64,000 bases of DNA from Blasia pusilla. Its lineage: Eukaryota; Marchantiophyta; Marchantiopsida; Blasiales. Made by a program: the position numbers and the translations under genes. Positions 34,065-46,975 of this stretch are shown piece after piece. How positions within the stretch are numbered: the stretch's first letter is position 1; each line of letters opens with the position of its first letter. Location of the stretch: positions 46,252,001 to 46,316,000 of the forward strand of contig CM114271.1 in assembly GCA_050084515.1 (NCBI GenBank), written 5' to 3'. A model generated the notes under the pieces. That model searched no databases. It worked only from the letters and a program-made list of their open reading frames with translations, and was not told the DNA's origin.

Positions 34065-35320
34065 GAATAAGGACTAAGAGAATGTAAAATACTCTATGAA
34101 TATCATGTATCTTTTTCAAGTGTTGAGAACTTGTTTGAAATTTTTTCATTCATATTTTAATTTTTTTGTCACAATGACGTATAATTTCTAGATTTTTTCT
34201 TCTTAAATTTTGAAACATAAATTTGGAAATATTTAAATTTATTTTCAACCTCCAGTTATTATTGCATATGTGAAATGAGAAAGAATTCTTTTGGTTCAAT
34301 TTTTATTGAAATAATAATCCCTATTTGAATTGAAAATTAGTTCATTTTGTTGATTTGTCAAACTCAAAGTGGGATGTGGATTATTGAGTGTTTTCCTTCC
34401 AAGAAAAAGGAGTAGTGGAACATTTCCGTGATAATCGCAGATACTATTTATTGAGCTATATTCTTTTAAGAGTGAGGGTTCCAAGCTTTATGCCATCTCT
34501 TCTTCCATGTAGGCTACAATGTTCGGAGAGTCTTTCCAAAAAGACAAGAAGGGAAAGAAGATCATAAAAAATGCTCCAAATAACACTATATGGTCCAAAA
34601 AGGGAAGAAAAAACTGAACCTTTATAATAGGATGGTTCAAAGTGTGGGCCAACTTTCTTTGTATGATCCTTTTTCTAATGTATTTAATTATTGTAATCAA
34701 GTTCATATCATACTAATGTAGCATGTCCGTACCATGCACTATATTTCAATACAAAGTTGACGAATGAGAGAGAATAGAATGAGTAAGCGCGTGAGCTAGT
34801 GAAAATGGTGAATGAATAAGGGCGTGACCATAATTCGTCTCTCAAGCCAGACATCTATTGATGGTGAAGCTCAAATGATTTTAGAAATTTCATACATGCA
34901 CACGTCATTTGCTCTAAGCAACAGGGACTACGAGTCTACAACTCTCAACATAACAAAAAAATCACGAATTTCTATCCTTCCATCATTTTTTGCACTAGTT
35001 AGTGCCTTTGCTATGCGCGGAATAAGGAAAAGTCCTCCTTGCAGCCTTTATCTATTAAGATAGTTAGAACTAAGTTATTAGAGATGAAAAATATCACAAC
35101 AAGAGACCCATGAGGAGATGTGTAGAAGAGGGAGATGTTTGTTGTTGACACTCGTGTCACTTTAATTTCTCAATCTCAAAACCCTTATCCCTAACATAGA
35201 GATAGACATAATATTTGCTTGATGATTTCCTTTCTGTTTCTAGACCTTGCACTTTCAGTAAGTGCTTGATCGTTTCTTGAATGCGTCATATCTATCTATC
35301 TCCATCTATCTTTTTTTCTT

Positions 35321-35324
<4 letters not shown>
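34065..35324. other. AT-rich, no gene recognised
   Basis: Dense stops. Short frames only (up to 83 codons at 34812-35063, +), with no domain. Confidence 0.45.

Positions 35325-35391
<67 letters not shown>
35325..35391. repeat. Compound microsatellite (CT)n-(TA)n
   Basis: About 20 CT units followed by about 13 TA units, preceded by a T-rich tract and imperfect TATC repeats. Confidence 0.97.
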
Positions 35392-35392
<1 letters not shown>

Positions 35393-37558
35393 GATATATA
35401 CCAACACAAAAATTAGTCCTCATGGAAAATGTGTATGCTTACATATTAGAGAGTGCTTTCATGAAGGGTAAAGAGGAATTGCATTTGAGATATTGTAGTT
35501 GTAAGGGAGATCATCTCAAGATACTTCTCGCACAATTTGGAGGAAGAATAGGGAGAAGTTTTGGAATATAAAATTATGGTTTTTGGGTCAACAACTTGAC
35601 ACATTAAAGGCAAGAATAGAAGAGGATTACAAAGCTGATCAATGTCAACCATAGTCTAGACCATAGTCTCCACCAAATGTATGGATTCAAATCCATAGAC
35701 TTTGCTCGCACTTGATAAAAAAGCATAAATTTTGGGTTGGATCCAAAGGGTTTTGGGTTGCATTAGGAGACCCTCCAACGATAACTTACCACAAAGGCCT
35801 CGTCCTTGACCTAACCAACCCTTAAAGTGCAATGTTATAAGTTGAGTGTTAACGAAATACAATGGATGTACGAGTCTTAGAGATGACTGATTGTGGTAAG
35901 TAGGAGGTAAGCCAAAAGCAAAAGAATTTCTTTGTTCATTCAACAAGGCACACATTTATAAAATGAGTGATAGGATAAGTAAACGAGCATTTCCCTAACC
36001 CTCGCTTCGAAGTTGCAAGAAGTTAAGTGGCCTTCTCCGAATGAAGAATACTTCATCCATTCACTTCAATGTTGACTTACTTAAGGAGGCTCCTACCCTT
36101 ACGAATATAGATGTAAGAAGATAATGTCGTCTTCTAGAGGGATAGTTGTAACCCCAACAAGATAACTAAGAGCTATCCTTTTAATTCTATGAAGTATTGA
36201 CATAACTTCAATTACCGAAATCCCCATCAGATTGCTTTGAGCTCAATTCTCTCCCATAAGGGAGAAATCCATCCAACACTAAACTGCCATTCAATCCACA
36301 CATATGGACTTCAAATATTAACAAGAAAATCGAATTAATTAAATTTGAAAGAGTACAAAACCTTCTCTCCTATATTCGAATGAAAAACCTACACACCCCA
36401 GGATCATCCCTTTCTATAAACATACCCAGGTGGGCCGGACTCGCCGTGGGCTAGTTTGGGTAGCCCTAATATGACAAAGGGATGATTCGAGACGTGTAAT
36501 TGCCATGCAGAGAACATAGAAGGAAGAGGAAGGGTCCGTTTAAGGTACCACCGCATTAATCGTGTAACACAAGAATCGTACTCTTGGTGGTCCGGTCTCC
36601 AACCCACAGTGAACCACACCCACAGTGGCGGACGATGATTACCCACTACATGCTTTGCGACTACTGTGTAATGAATTCGTGCGATTGCTGACTTGCTATG
36701 AGTCACTCCGGGACAACAGGTGAGCGACATCTGTGATGCAGAGGTACAAACGGGACTTTCCAGGTGCCACGTACTGAAGCATATGACTCGTGACGACGTA
36801 GAGCCTTACAGTTCCTCGACTCTCGAGTGGTAAGTGGTATATATGCGCGCTGGAGTGATATCGCCGCATAGTCCTCGCATTTCTCGCTGAAAGGAATTAA
36901 AAAACAGCGAAAAAAACCGCTCTTGTCCCTCCAAACTCCGACCAGACTTTTGGTTGGAAGGGACGGAAAAACGAAGGTTATATGATTAATTCAGTAGCCG
37001 GCAGCCTTACTTCGTCCATGCATATCTTGGCTCAGTCAACACGTTGCATTGGATGCTTACCGAATGATCCACTGGCGAAACCCCACTACTACATAGGCAT
37101 TAACTCGCGAGGATGCGAAGCTGCAGAAGAAAGATTGCGTTGATGTAAGTAGTGGAAAGTGGGAATGGGAGGGTGTTGCCTTTGACTCGCCCCACTTGAG
37201 AGGGACGAGGGGCCATGAAAGTCCATAAATGCTGGAGAAAATGACGGGCGACTTGATCCGATAATAAACTCCCAGGCCACTAGGACGACAACTATCCTGT
37301 AAACTCGTCGATGAGAACCACGTTGATAAAGGGCTTGACCTAAAGCCTATACTCACATGTCGAAAGGAGTTACCTCGAGGAGGAGGAGGAGGAGGTGTAT
37401 AAGAGGAACCATCGTCTGCTGGGCTACGGAAATCTTCAATTTTCCTTCTCATAGTCCTCTTTTATGCAAAAGTGTGACCAGGAACGTGCCATGGACCATC
37501 GACTCATCTAGTATTGGAGGAGGCATCATATTGTCCTTTTGGGTGCAACTAGTACTGA
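35392..37558. other. Unassigned, includes (GGA)n near 37376-37398
   Basis: No recognisable gene. A GC-richer patch at 36.4-37.5 kb has overlapping frames on both strands (for example 37057-37452, -) without known domains; the proline run in one of them is a (GGA)n repeat read on the other strand. Confidence 0.4.
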
Positions 37559-37749
37559 AACCACTTTATTATAAAATAAACCTCAAAAGAGGACAAAGAA
37601 AGGTAATAACAACTTAAAAGAGGAGTAAAAAAAATGCATAAAAGAATGCAAAAAGAAAATGGCAACAAGCCCACGTAAACACCGGCTCAACGAGCAACAC
37701 GATTGATTGCCTGAAACAAATCTGACAAGAACACGAGTGGTTGGTCAGA

Positions 37750-40700
37750 CGTGAATGGACGACGAGGCGAGCGACCTCCCACCACCTCCGCACGACGTAT
37801 TTATGCCAAGGCTTATGCACGTTGTAAGGCCACTGAGATGCATTGCCTAAAATAAGTAGTAACAACCGAGAGAGAAGGACTACGGGAAGGGGCAAGGTGA
37901 TGATTCTCGAGGGAGTGGTGAGCACATGTTTTCAAGAAAGTATCAAAAGACACATGTAAATGACCGAATACTTCCACTGCAAACGGAATAAATCCGTCAA
38001 TCGCATGTCTCACAGCATAACTTAACTCCTTGATTCTTGCTGCAGCTTCGGCCGCCAAACCTTTGGTATGTGCAGCTCTACACACCAAGTCAGAACGTGT
38101 TGGATCAGCAACCACCACATCACCTAGTGTCCGGAATCCACCTCGAGACATAACAAAATCCACTCTCCGACGAGAGGTTGCTTGTGTGGTTGAAGGTAGG
38201 ATATGGAGTTGCTCTTGCCCAACGGTATATCCTGTCGTACGAGCTACTGAATGTACCGCCTCTCCAATGACATCATGTGTGGCCGTTCGTTCTCCACCAT
38301 GTGCACATCGGAGAATATGGATACCCTTGGCATCAATAGGATCCCTGCATACACAATTTGGCACACCTAAGAGAGAAGGATGGGAAAGTCCAAGACGTAA
38401 CCGCAAAGCTGTCGAGAATATACTTCGAGGAAGACGAAATGGAAGAATAAGAGGATTTGCAGTAAGCCACGCCCCCGCTCCGGTACCAGCACATGAACAT
38501 AGACGAGCTCGATTAGCGTCGGAGGATGCCTCTGAGAGAATGCTAGAAAAGTTTATTTGATGCAGATTCTCGGAGATATGCTCTTGAAGTCGATCAAGCC
38601 CTTCTGTAATTAGTTGACTGAAAGGGGTAGAATTGCTTGTGTAGCAAAAGGAAGAAGAGCTCGTGCATATCTTAGTTGTTGTTGAAATAACAAGTCCCCC
38701 TCCTCGACATGGGCGATATGATCCATCAAGATAGGTGTATCTCCTTGGAGAAACCTTGAAGCCATAATCGGTGCTACCAACGCCCAACTCCCCAAAAAGG
38801 CTGTGGGAGCAGATGTGACTGTGGAGGATAGTCCCACCCCTCCAAAAGAAATAGGCAAGATAGCTTGTCATGAAGCAAAGACACCATCCTCTCCCTCAAA
38901 GGTATTCGGGTCAAGAAGTTGACCAAAAGTTGCCAAGATAGAAGCATCAAAAGAGGCCAGCCGATGTAAGAAGCTTGAAGTGGGAGGACAAGTGCGAAGA
39001 AGGTAGGAAGGATGTCGAAGAAAAAATTGGGAGAGAATCCCATAAGCCACTTGGGTATCCCCAAGATGAGGTAATAAATGAAGCCATTCCACGTCTTTGA
39101 AAAGGGTCTCATCCAAGAACTTTGAGACATAGTCGATGAAGCCAATTGGGAGCTCAAGAACTCTAACCCCTTCAATGTAAATGGGAAAATCAGAGTAGGT
39201 GGGATGAATGTTGAGGGAAGGCATGAAGGAGACCATACTCCACATTTACTAGGTTGGACTTTAAGGTTTAAGAAAGAGAGTTGCTCCACGAAATGGGTAT
39301 AAGCAGGAACCACTTCTGAAGGAGGACCTAAAATGTGAGTGTCATCAGCAATAGAAGGGAAAAGACAAGATGGAAATGCTTGCGCTGATGCTCGAAGGGC
39401 ACGAAAATGGGCAATGGCAAAGAGTGGGCCTCCCATGGGATCACCTTGACGTGTGCCACAAGCCGATTGTAGAATACTATATTCCCAGAAGTAGCATGAT
39501 GGGAAAAGATAATGGGCGTATCATAGGCATAGAAGGAGCAAACAAATGGAATGAGGCTCGCGAGTTGTCCTCCTTCACAACGTAATTCCTCAAAGATGGC
39601 CGCACGAGAAACTGAATTGAATGCGTTAGCCACATCGACTTGAATTGCTACCCAATCTGGATGAATATCAAGAGTGGAGCGAATCCGATGCACCACAGCC
39701 TCACAACCTCCAGGAGTTGCCACTCCAAATTGATGAGGAAATAAGTGGGCACTAAAGTGAGGGCAAAATTGCAAGCATAGTGATCGACTGACCAAGCGGT
39801 ATAAAACCTCTCCAATAGCCAAAGGGCACACACCTGAAGGAGGCTTATCCATAGCCAACAAACGAGAAGCCCCTAAGAGCCTAGAGATAGAGAATGGGAG
39901 ACGACCTGCCGCCATATGTGCACACACCTTATATAGAGAGACAAAGCCACTTGTTGAATATGCTGGGATAAAGCAATCACGGAGATGCTCAAAAACCATC
40001 CCTGATAGCCCGCTTGCTGATAAGCGAGGAGTATGCAGAAAAGCCCTAGTGAGAACCTCCAAGTCAAGGTGCATTTGTATAGTCTTCCACAAAAGATGGA
40101 GCATCGCCACTTGAAGGAGGATGAAGAGCTTCTAAGAGAGCCCCTTTGTTTCCGCACTTGGAACCGCCGGAGAAAGAGGACCCAATGCTCGAGCTGCACG
40201 TGAAAACTCACCAACTTGCCCCAATAGTAGACTTCGTCGAAGGCGTTGTTGTATTGAAGGCCTCCCATGATTGGCATGTTGAGTGGCATGAGCCGCAGCT
40301 AAGGCCTCAACTCGAAGTACATGCTCATTCTGAAGATTCTCCCAATCCCCTGACATAAAGCGTTGAATACGTGTGGAGGTTTCACGATGACCCATTGCAC
40401 CCCCCCTTGGAGGGAGGACTAAAACCCATTGTGGGAAGAGTAGTAGGAGATACCAAGCATTTATATCTGTGGGGTCACGCGCTAACCTTTCTAATGGGAA
40501 TAGCAAAGCTTGTTGGGTGATGGGGCGAAGAGCAATAGGAATGCGAGTGTAGAGTCTAGGACGAGGAAGACCTGGATGGAAAGAGCGAAGGAGATCAATT
40601 TGGCTTAACTAGGTCCAAGCAGTTGTTGTGGGGAGTGCAGTAGGAGTTGGTATCGGGTTAGGGATTGAAGGCCCATGCATGGATCGACTGACCGATGATG

Positions 40701-41200
40701 TCTTTTGATCCCATTAGGAGCAAAGTCCTTACCACAAGGTATGCAACAAACCTTTGGTACAAATGGAGAAGTAGAAGGGTTACAAGGAGAGGAGGTGGGA
40801 GGTGCAAGAGGTGGTGATGGCCGACGATGAGGGGATAAATAGGTTGGGGAAGGAGGAGGAGGAAGAGGGGAGATTCAGGTAGAATAGATGGGAGTTGGAA
40901 GCAAGGGCATAGATGAGATATGTGGGGATGGCAAAGTAGAAGGATTTGATAATAATGGATCAGGATTAGGCTCAATAGGACAAGGCGAAGAAGGGAGAAG
41001 AGGAGAATCCGGAAGAAATGTAGCGAGTGTAATGGGTGTATTAGCATGTGGAGGAAAATGGCGAGATCGACGATGAGGAGGTGAACCAGGGGGAGAGGTT
41101 ACGGCTGTAGGAGGGCGTGTAAAACCAGATAAGCGAGTAGATGGAGAATCCAAATCCATCTTTGATGACATAGAAGTAAAGGTAGGAAAGTCTCCGAAGA
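37750..41200 (-). pseudogene. Non-LTR polyprotein: zinc finger, RT, restriction-like endonuclease
   Basis: N-terminus: a Pro/Ser-rich stretch, then a finger C-x2-C-x11-HH-x6-C (CIPCGKDFAPNGIKRHH). Next a conserved block (40506-40132) with DPTDINAWYLLLLFPQW and PPRGGAMGHRE. RT follows: RPLAIGE-like CPLAIGE, motif A QVDVANAFNSVS (about 39645-39610) and motif C IADD (39352-39341) in FPSIADDTHI. The C-terminus (38871-37813) has CVC-x9-H-x3-C-type ligands (about 38355), then VDFV and DVVVADP (about 38121), which fit the Asp pair of a PD-(D/E)XK nuclease, and KELSY downstream. About four frame changes separate these pieces, including one at the RT 'ADD' region, so this copy looks dead though lightly damaged. 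Confidence 0.8.
40677..40748 (-). other. N-terminal zinc finger of the non-LTR element
   Basis: Reads CIPCGKDFAPNGIKRHH then a Cys six residues after the second His. This matches the single N-terminal C2H2/C2HC finger that R2-type elements use to bind target DNA. Confidence 0.65.
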
Positions 41201-41290
41201 CAAGAAAAGACATACGGAACGTGGTTTGGAGAAAGCATGAGGATAACAAACAAAGCAAAAGTAGTGGAGAGATGAAGATTAGGCAATACT

Positions 41291-41760
41291 GAATTTATGA
41301 TTGAAAGTTATTATAAGAAAAATATAAAAATTAATTGAAAAGGAAAAGTGATGGATATGGCATCGGAAGATGTGGCTCAAGAATATGAATTTCTAATGTT
41401 CTAAACATATGTAGGGGCGAAACAATAAGGTAAGGAGTTGAAAGAGCAAGGAAGACTTTTGGGAGGAATTGACCTAAAACAAACCCGTACAAAAAAATAG
41501 GCGCCTACAAAGAAGGAATAAAAAGTAGAAAACCTACTTGATATCAAAAGAACGAGCTCGTCAAGAGGATCGAAACAGGCCCAAACACGCCCAAAACCGA
41601 CATTCAAGAAGAAAGTTATGAAAGAAATTGGAAACACCGAAAAAGAGAATGTGGGGGAGGGAGTGAGCCACCCACCAATGACCGCTATGAGGGAATGAGT
41701 TCGTAATGTTGGGCCCATCCCGCATCAAAAGATCCAGAAAAGCAAGAGGAATCCGTTAAA
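41291..41760. other. Unassigned, possibly 5' part of the non-LTR element
   Basis: A 105-codon frame on the - strand (41401-41718) is rich in aromatic residues and shows no domain. It abuts the dispersed repeat at 41761. Confidence 0.35.
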
Positions 41761-42010
41761 CCGATGGTAAGCTGGTATCACTCTATAAGGAGAGCGCTAT
41801 GTTTGAAATTGTGTATAGGAATCTATGAGCACATTTAGGAGAGAAGGAGGTCCAAAGATCCCAAGAACTTTGGAAATCTCAATCTTAAGTGGAAAAAAGA
41901 AGAACCCAAAGTTCAAGTTTGAGAAGATGATCACATTGGGCCTTAAATTGAAAAGATTGGATCACCATGGAAATAGTTACAAACAAAATTCTAAACGTCC
42001 GCCATAGTCT
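41761..42010 (+). repeat. Dispersed repeat, copy 2 (uninterrupted)
   Basis: Near-identical to 1061-1310, including the 60-codon frame at 41825-42007. Upstream it reads ...AACC|GATGGTAAGCTGG, with no LTR, which defines the insertion point of the left gypsy element. Confidence 0.8.
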
Positions 42011-43480
42011 TCCTCCATAGTCCTCCTCCTCCTCAAGCCCCCCTCCAAACCTCCATCCATCAAGTCAAATTCATCATACAAATGGGTGGTGCTTCCTTAA
42101 GCATGAAAGTTTTCTATTTTTAATAGTCTAGTTGAAGTTTGAGCTTGAAACAAAACCATAAACCTTGGTAGATGGACTTTCAAGGACGCGGAGAAGAGAG
42201 TTCGTTTTGTGAAGGTCTCTACATCAAAAGCACAAATGGGATAGTAAGCCTTTACATGGTGGAATTTTGTGAATGTTATTTAAGGGGGTTTGAAGGTTTT
42301 GAAACCTTTCATGGCGAGGGTTTGAGTAGGAAAGGCTTAAATCCATGATGTCAAAGGTTATCCGCAAAGGTACTCATATATAAGTAAAACACATTATATA
42401 CCCATATAACTTTCATCATAAGTCCATAATAATTGGTTGCTATGTACAATTGGGAACCTTGTAACTCTTCTCTTTTTATGATTGAGAAGTTACGTGACTC
42501 ATATTTATGCACATAATCCATCTTGAACAAATTTTTTTTACCAACATAGATAACACAATAAAATTTGAGAGTACTATAGTAAGATCTAATATGTTTGGTG
42601 TTGTCTATTGTACATGTATAATCTTGAGAATGGAATCTTCTAATCCGTGGACGATAAATCTTCTCCTCGGATGATGGTACGTTATGTATAGACCATGAAC
42701 GCGTAAATATGTTAAAAAAAGATGGTACCTTATGTATGTACCATGAATGTGTAAATATGTTAAAAAAAAACCAAAATTTCAAATTCCATAGATAAAAGTG
42801 TGTGAAAAAAAAATCTCCATTGTCTTAGTACACATTTGGATCCAAAAACATCAAGTTTGCTTCAATTCAATGGTGCCCTAAGATGATTTCCATGACATAC
42901 TTGAGATAAACATGATTCCAATGTCATATCAATGTTAGCCAAAGAAGGTAAGGTACTAATTTTGGATGAAAGAGTTGCTCCCACATGTCTTTCCATGCAT
43001 ACATACATATCTATTTTAAATGTATTTTTCCAAAAAAGTAATTCAAATACTCGTGATGGATTTGGGCTTAAAACTTTCCAACGAACCAATTTCGGTATAG
43101 CTGAGACTTTGAGAACATAATGTGTATGAGTGTTACATTAAAATATGCTATATTAACGTACATTTCATGCTATGCCATCTCACAAAATTTGCCTCAAACG
43201 TATATTCCGAACGCAATTTCGACCAATACAAGATTGCAATGTATATGCAGATTTTCAGATTTTAAAATTTAATTACACCAGTTCAAAATAATGATGAAGA
43301 ATTCAAAATACCCATCGTTTGTAGCATCCACTAGTAGTCTCTTAATGATATACATGATCCTACGCATTCGAGCAGGAAGTAGTTTCCCGATGAGAAGAAG
43401 AGAACAAGTGCCCATTCCATGTGTGTTATTACAACCCACTCGACCCAAACCATCTGTTTCTCATACACCATTTTATACGT
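42011..43480. other. AT-rich, with a 49-bp tandem duplication at 42673-42771
   Basis: The duplication shares GATGGTAC, TTATGTAT, ACCATGAA and GTAAATATGTTAAAAAAA. The 143-codon frame on the - strand (42351-42782) partly owes its length to this duplication. No gene recognised. Confidence 0.5.
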
Positions 43481-44680
43481 AGGAGTAAACCGTAAGCGTA
43501 TTGGTTGTTGCGGTCGTGGGTGCTGGAAACCATTTCTGTTAGGGCAGGCGATCCTCGGAGGAAAAAGCAGCAGTAGGTCTACACCGGTCTATTGGCGATC
43601 CTTGCGAGCCATGAAAAGGAAGACAAAAAAAGTAGGCCTACGTACTACGTAGTTCCACATATCCAAAGCGAAAGGTGGAATCATGGCGTCAAACGCCGTC
43701 GAGTGAGTGGCAGCCAGGGGGATACCGTCGAGCACGAAGGTAGCGCAGGAAATCCTCGCTCGCGGCTCGCGATATCGACGTGTTGAAGTCCAAGGGGGAG
43801 CAGCTAGCACATGACAGAGAAGCAGTCGCACATGTGCCGGGGAACACTAGGGTTAGTTCCTAGAGCATAGAGATATCCAGTTACAGTGAGCGCAAGCAAT
43901 GACGGTCCCGTTGGTATGGGGGAACGGGGCGGCAAGAGGGGAGAACACTGGACATTTCCGGCATTACTTTTCTCCCGGAACATGTGCAACAGCCCAGTCC
44001 CTCCGTAGCATGGAATCTGCGGCACAAGGATGTCCCTTGTCTCTCTGTCCAAAAGCCACTATTCTACGAGGAAAGTCACTGGTCACGAAACGAGAATGTG
44101 GTCCGTTTCGTCCCCCTCACCCGTTCCACTTCCTCGCCTTCATTACGGCCCTTTCTTTAAACCCGTCCTATAAATAGGTCACCCCCGTCGTGGCGTGCGA
44201 CTTCCTTTGTTTTTCTTGCATGCAGCCGGCTGTTCTTGTACCGAGCGACCGCGCTGTTGAGCCGCGGGACCCGAGGTAACTCCGGAGTGGGTTACTCTGA
44301 CCACATCCGTTGATCGCTCACGATTGAACGAAGCAGGCCCTGCCAGCAGCTCGACTCTGGCGAGACTCCAAACCTCCGTAAACCCGGGAGGGAAAACCCG
44401 ATGCTTAGACCGTCACTGGATGAAATTAATCTCCTCGTTCTGTACCGTCGATTCGCCCTTTTAGAGATCCGTTTCGCTGACACTGGACCGACGGCCCCAC
44501 CGAGGATTTCGACTCCGTCGTCTCCGATAGGCATCCTCCCGGTTATCGGGAACTGCCTTACTGCGACCGCGGGAGAAACAAAGTTCTCCGAGAGAAATGT
44601 CAAAATCTGCACTTCCCGATGGTTTTCTTTCAAACCAAAACAAACTGAGGGGAAAAATGAACTAAATTAAAAATTAAAAA
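43481..44680. other. GC-rich patch with a TATA box, unassigned
   Basis: Overlapping frames on both strands (for example 44401-44670, + and 44292-44633, -) with no known domain. It is GC-rich compared with its flanks and has the look of an LTR or promoter, but I find no second copy in the window. Confidence 0.35.
44167..44176 (+). promoter_or_regulatory. TATA-box-like motif
   Basis: CCTATAAATAGG, a near-ideal plant TATA box, in a GC-rich setting and followed 40 bases on by a pyrimidine-rich stretch. No gene can be assigned downstream. Confidence 0.4.
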
Positions 44681-46690
44681 TTCATAAATATATTATTAGA
44701 TAAAAAATTCAACCCGAGCCCTGTTCCCGACGGTAAGTTGAGATGGCATGTAGCTTCCCGACGGATAGCAGCTTTTGCGTATACTTTCCGCGTAGAGCTA
44801 ATAGCATACTGTTTAATAATATTGCCGTTAAATCTTCGCTAATTTAATGTGAGGGAATTGTTCGTAGAGAAAAATATTAACTCTCGGTCGTAAACAATTA
44901 GAAGCGGCTAAGTAAACGTTATTGGTGGAAGAAACGCGAGGGGAAAATCACGATAAGGACGGAAAATTTTCGATTATAAAATCAAAGCAATCTTAAAGTT
45001 TGAGAAACAAATGAGAACTTTATGTACTTATGTTACGTGATCCTCCATTATCATCCGATTCTATGGGAATCGCCCGTTGGAAGACAAGTGGGAGTGCCAA
45101 ATTTGAATTAGGCATGGCAAACACTCGTACCGACATGGGTCCCACATGTCGGTGAGAGTAATATGAGGACACTCCATGGGTAGAATCATCTGGTTTAAAT
45201 ATTACGGCCACTCAAATTCGAATGGGCATACACCCTATAAAAAGCAGACGGTTGTGAGGGTTGAGTTGTAAATATTTTTCAAATTGTATGGATGAATAAT
45301 GGGAAATGAATTTTGATTGGAGTCTTAAAATTTAAATAAAATCTACTCCTCCATTAAATTTTTATTTCTTCTTTCCATCAAATATGAATTGGTTTATTTC
45401 TCATGATGATAACATTTTTAAATATTTATAATCATCAATTATAATATTAAATTAATTAATGCATCAAATCCCTATTTGTTTTCTTTGTTCGGTTTCTAAT
45501 CGGGCTAAGGCAACAACATCGAAGGATGTTGTCTATTTTGTCTTATTGTCCCGCTATCTTTTCCTAGTATGCATATGTGGTCGTAAATTGTTGTATAGAT
45601 ATGGGTCTCCATGCTATTGCGGCACCCGAGATAAATTATCTACCAAGATATTGTAAGGAGAAACAAATATGAATAAATGGAGATAGAAACTCATCAGAAA
45701 TTACAAAATGACCACTCAAATAAGAACACTCTTGGGGCAAAGGAAAAGGGGGCTCCCCTACAAACTAAACTCACCAATAGTATAAATAATATCAACTACA
45801 TCTGAAAAAAATGACTATCATCAAGAGAGTCTTTAGTGGTGACGTATTCCATAGCATGGCATGAATCCACCTCAAACGCCCATTTGCTTGGGCACGTTAC
45901 AAAACTACGAAGAGTCTTTTCTTGCAATAAAGGAGCACAATAGCTAAAGACAACTTATTTGTGTGAGGAATGAGTCAAATCTCTCTCTCCCTCCCTCCCC
46001 ATGGCCTTGTACATCGATCTCCTTCATGAAAACGAATATATAGTTGGGTCTTTTTTGCTATCGCCACTTCTATTAGCAATCTCCCTTGTGCCATTACGCG
46101 TGCCCAAAAAAACTCTAACATAGAGTCATAATTATAACATCGTCCACCACCACCACCTTAGCCTCCATTATAATGTAAAGATAAACACAAATAAGGGAAT
46201 CCCACATAGAGTAGTATCACTCTCTTTGCATCTCAAAGCCACTCTCGCGAGCAATTCACAGTATTTTTAGTGGAAATCCTTTCTCTCCCAACATAATAGC
46301 ATGACAAATGCATTCCATGTGAATCCATGCTACGCCGTTACTCACGATGTGGTGATCCAACCGCGTATGGTAGGGGGAGGCCCTTTGTAACTAATTTTAT
46401 TGGAATGCAAGAAGCATGTGAATTCCTTCAAATGTGGTTTGAAATATTATATGAATGTTGTACAAAAAATTTATATGATCTTATAACTCTTTGGGCTACC
46501 AAATGACTACTACTTGGGACTCACAGAAAACCACTTCTTCAATTTGCTGTTTTGCGACGATTTTGTACTTCCTCTGCAAGTGATTTTTTCCAACCTATCC
46601 GTGTTTGTATAGTATCGAAAGTACTTGCAAATGACTCACAAATCTATGAGTCAAATGTAAGCACCATGCAACTATAACTACAAATAACTT
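44681..46690. other. AT-rich, no gene recognised
   Basis: Only short frames without domains (for example 45459-45656, +). Confidence 0.45.
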
Positions 46691-46780
46691 GCAAAACAAG
46701 TCTCTCATTGTCAAATTTAAATTTATCTACCTAAGGTCCATGAATGTCATTAAAATTTAACAATGGGAGACTTCTTTTGC
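46691..46780. repeat. Strong inverted repeat (28-bp arms, 34-base loop)
   Basis: Arm 1 46691-46718 (starts GCAAAACAAGTCTC) pairs with arm 2 46753-46780 (ends GAGACTTCTTTTGC) with three mismatches. A further inverted copy of 46736-46773 lies at 46938-46975. It may be a MITE or other foldback element; target-site duplications are not evident. Confidence 0.75.
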
Positions 46781-46975
46781 GAGTGAACTAAAAAATGGAA
46801 CTTTTTAGTCGTGTTGTCATTGCGACAGACTTGCGAATTTGCTATTCTAGAGAGTTTGTCTTGTGACTATATTGCGGATTTTGTGACTTGCAAACTTGCT
46901 CTAACCGTAGTAGTGGAAGGGCCCTGTCTCTGCCTGAAAGTCTCTAATTGTCAAATTTTAATGACATTCATGGTC

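Larger units (their letters stand above)
37559..41290 (-). mobile_element. R2-like non-LTR retrotransposon, near full length
   Basis: A - strand element with an N-terminal proline-rich region (about 41190-40875), a zinc finger (40748-40677), RT (about 40110-38870), and a C-terminal zinc-binding motif plus restriction-like endonuclease (about 38360-37813). This order is that of the early non-LTR groups (R2, NeSL, CRE type), which cut target DNA with a restriction-like enzyme, unlike the L1-type plant LINEs with N-terminal APE endonuclease. The 3' end is shared with the copy at 33484. The 5' limit is a guess; it may reach 41700. No LTRs and no obvious poly(A) tail are seen. Confidence 0.8.

Noticed and set aside
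38030-38560. 176-codon + strand frame
   Set aside because: Antisense to the endonuclease region of the non-LTR element, which explains its openness.
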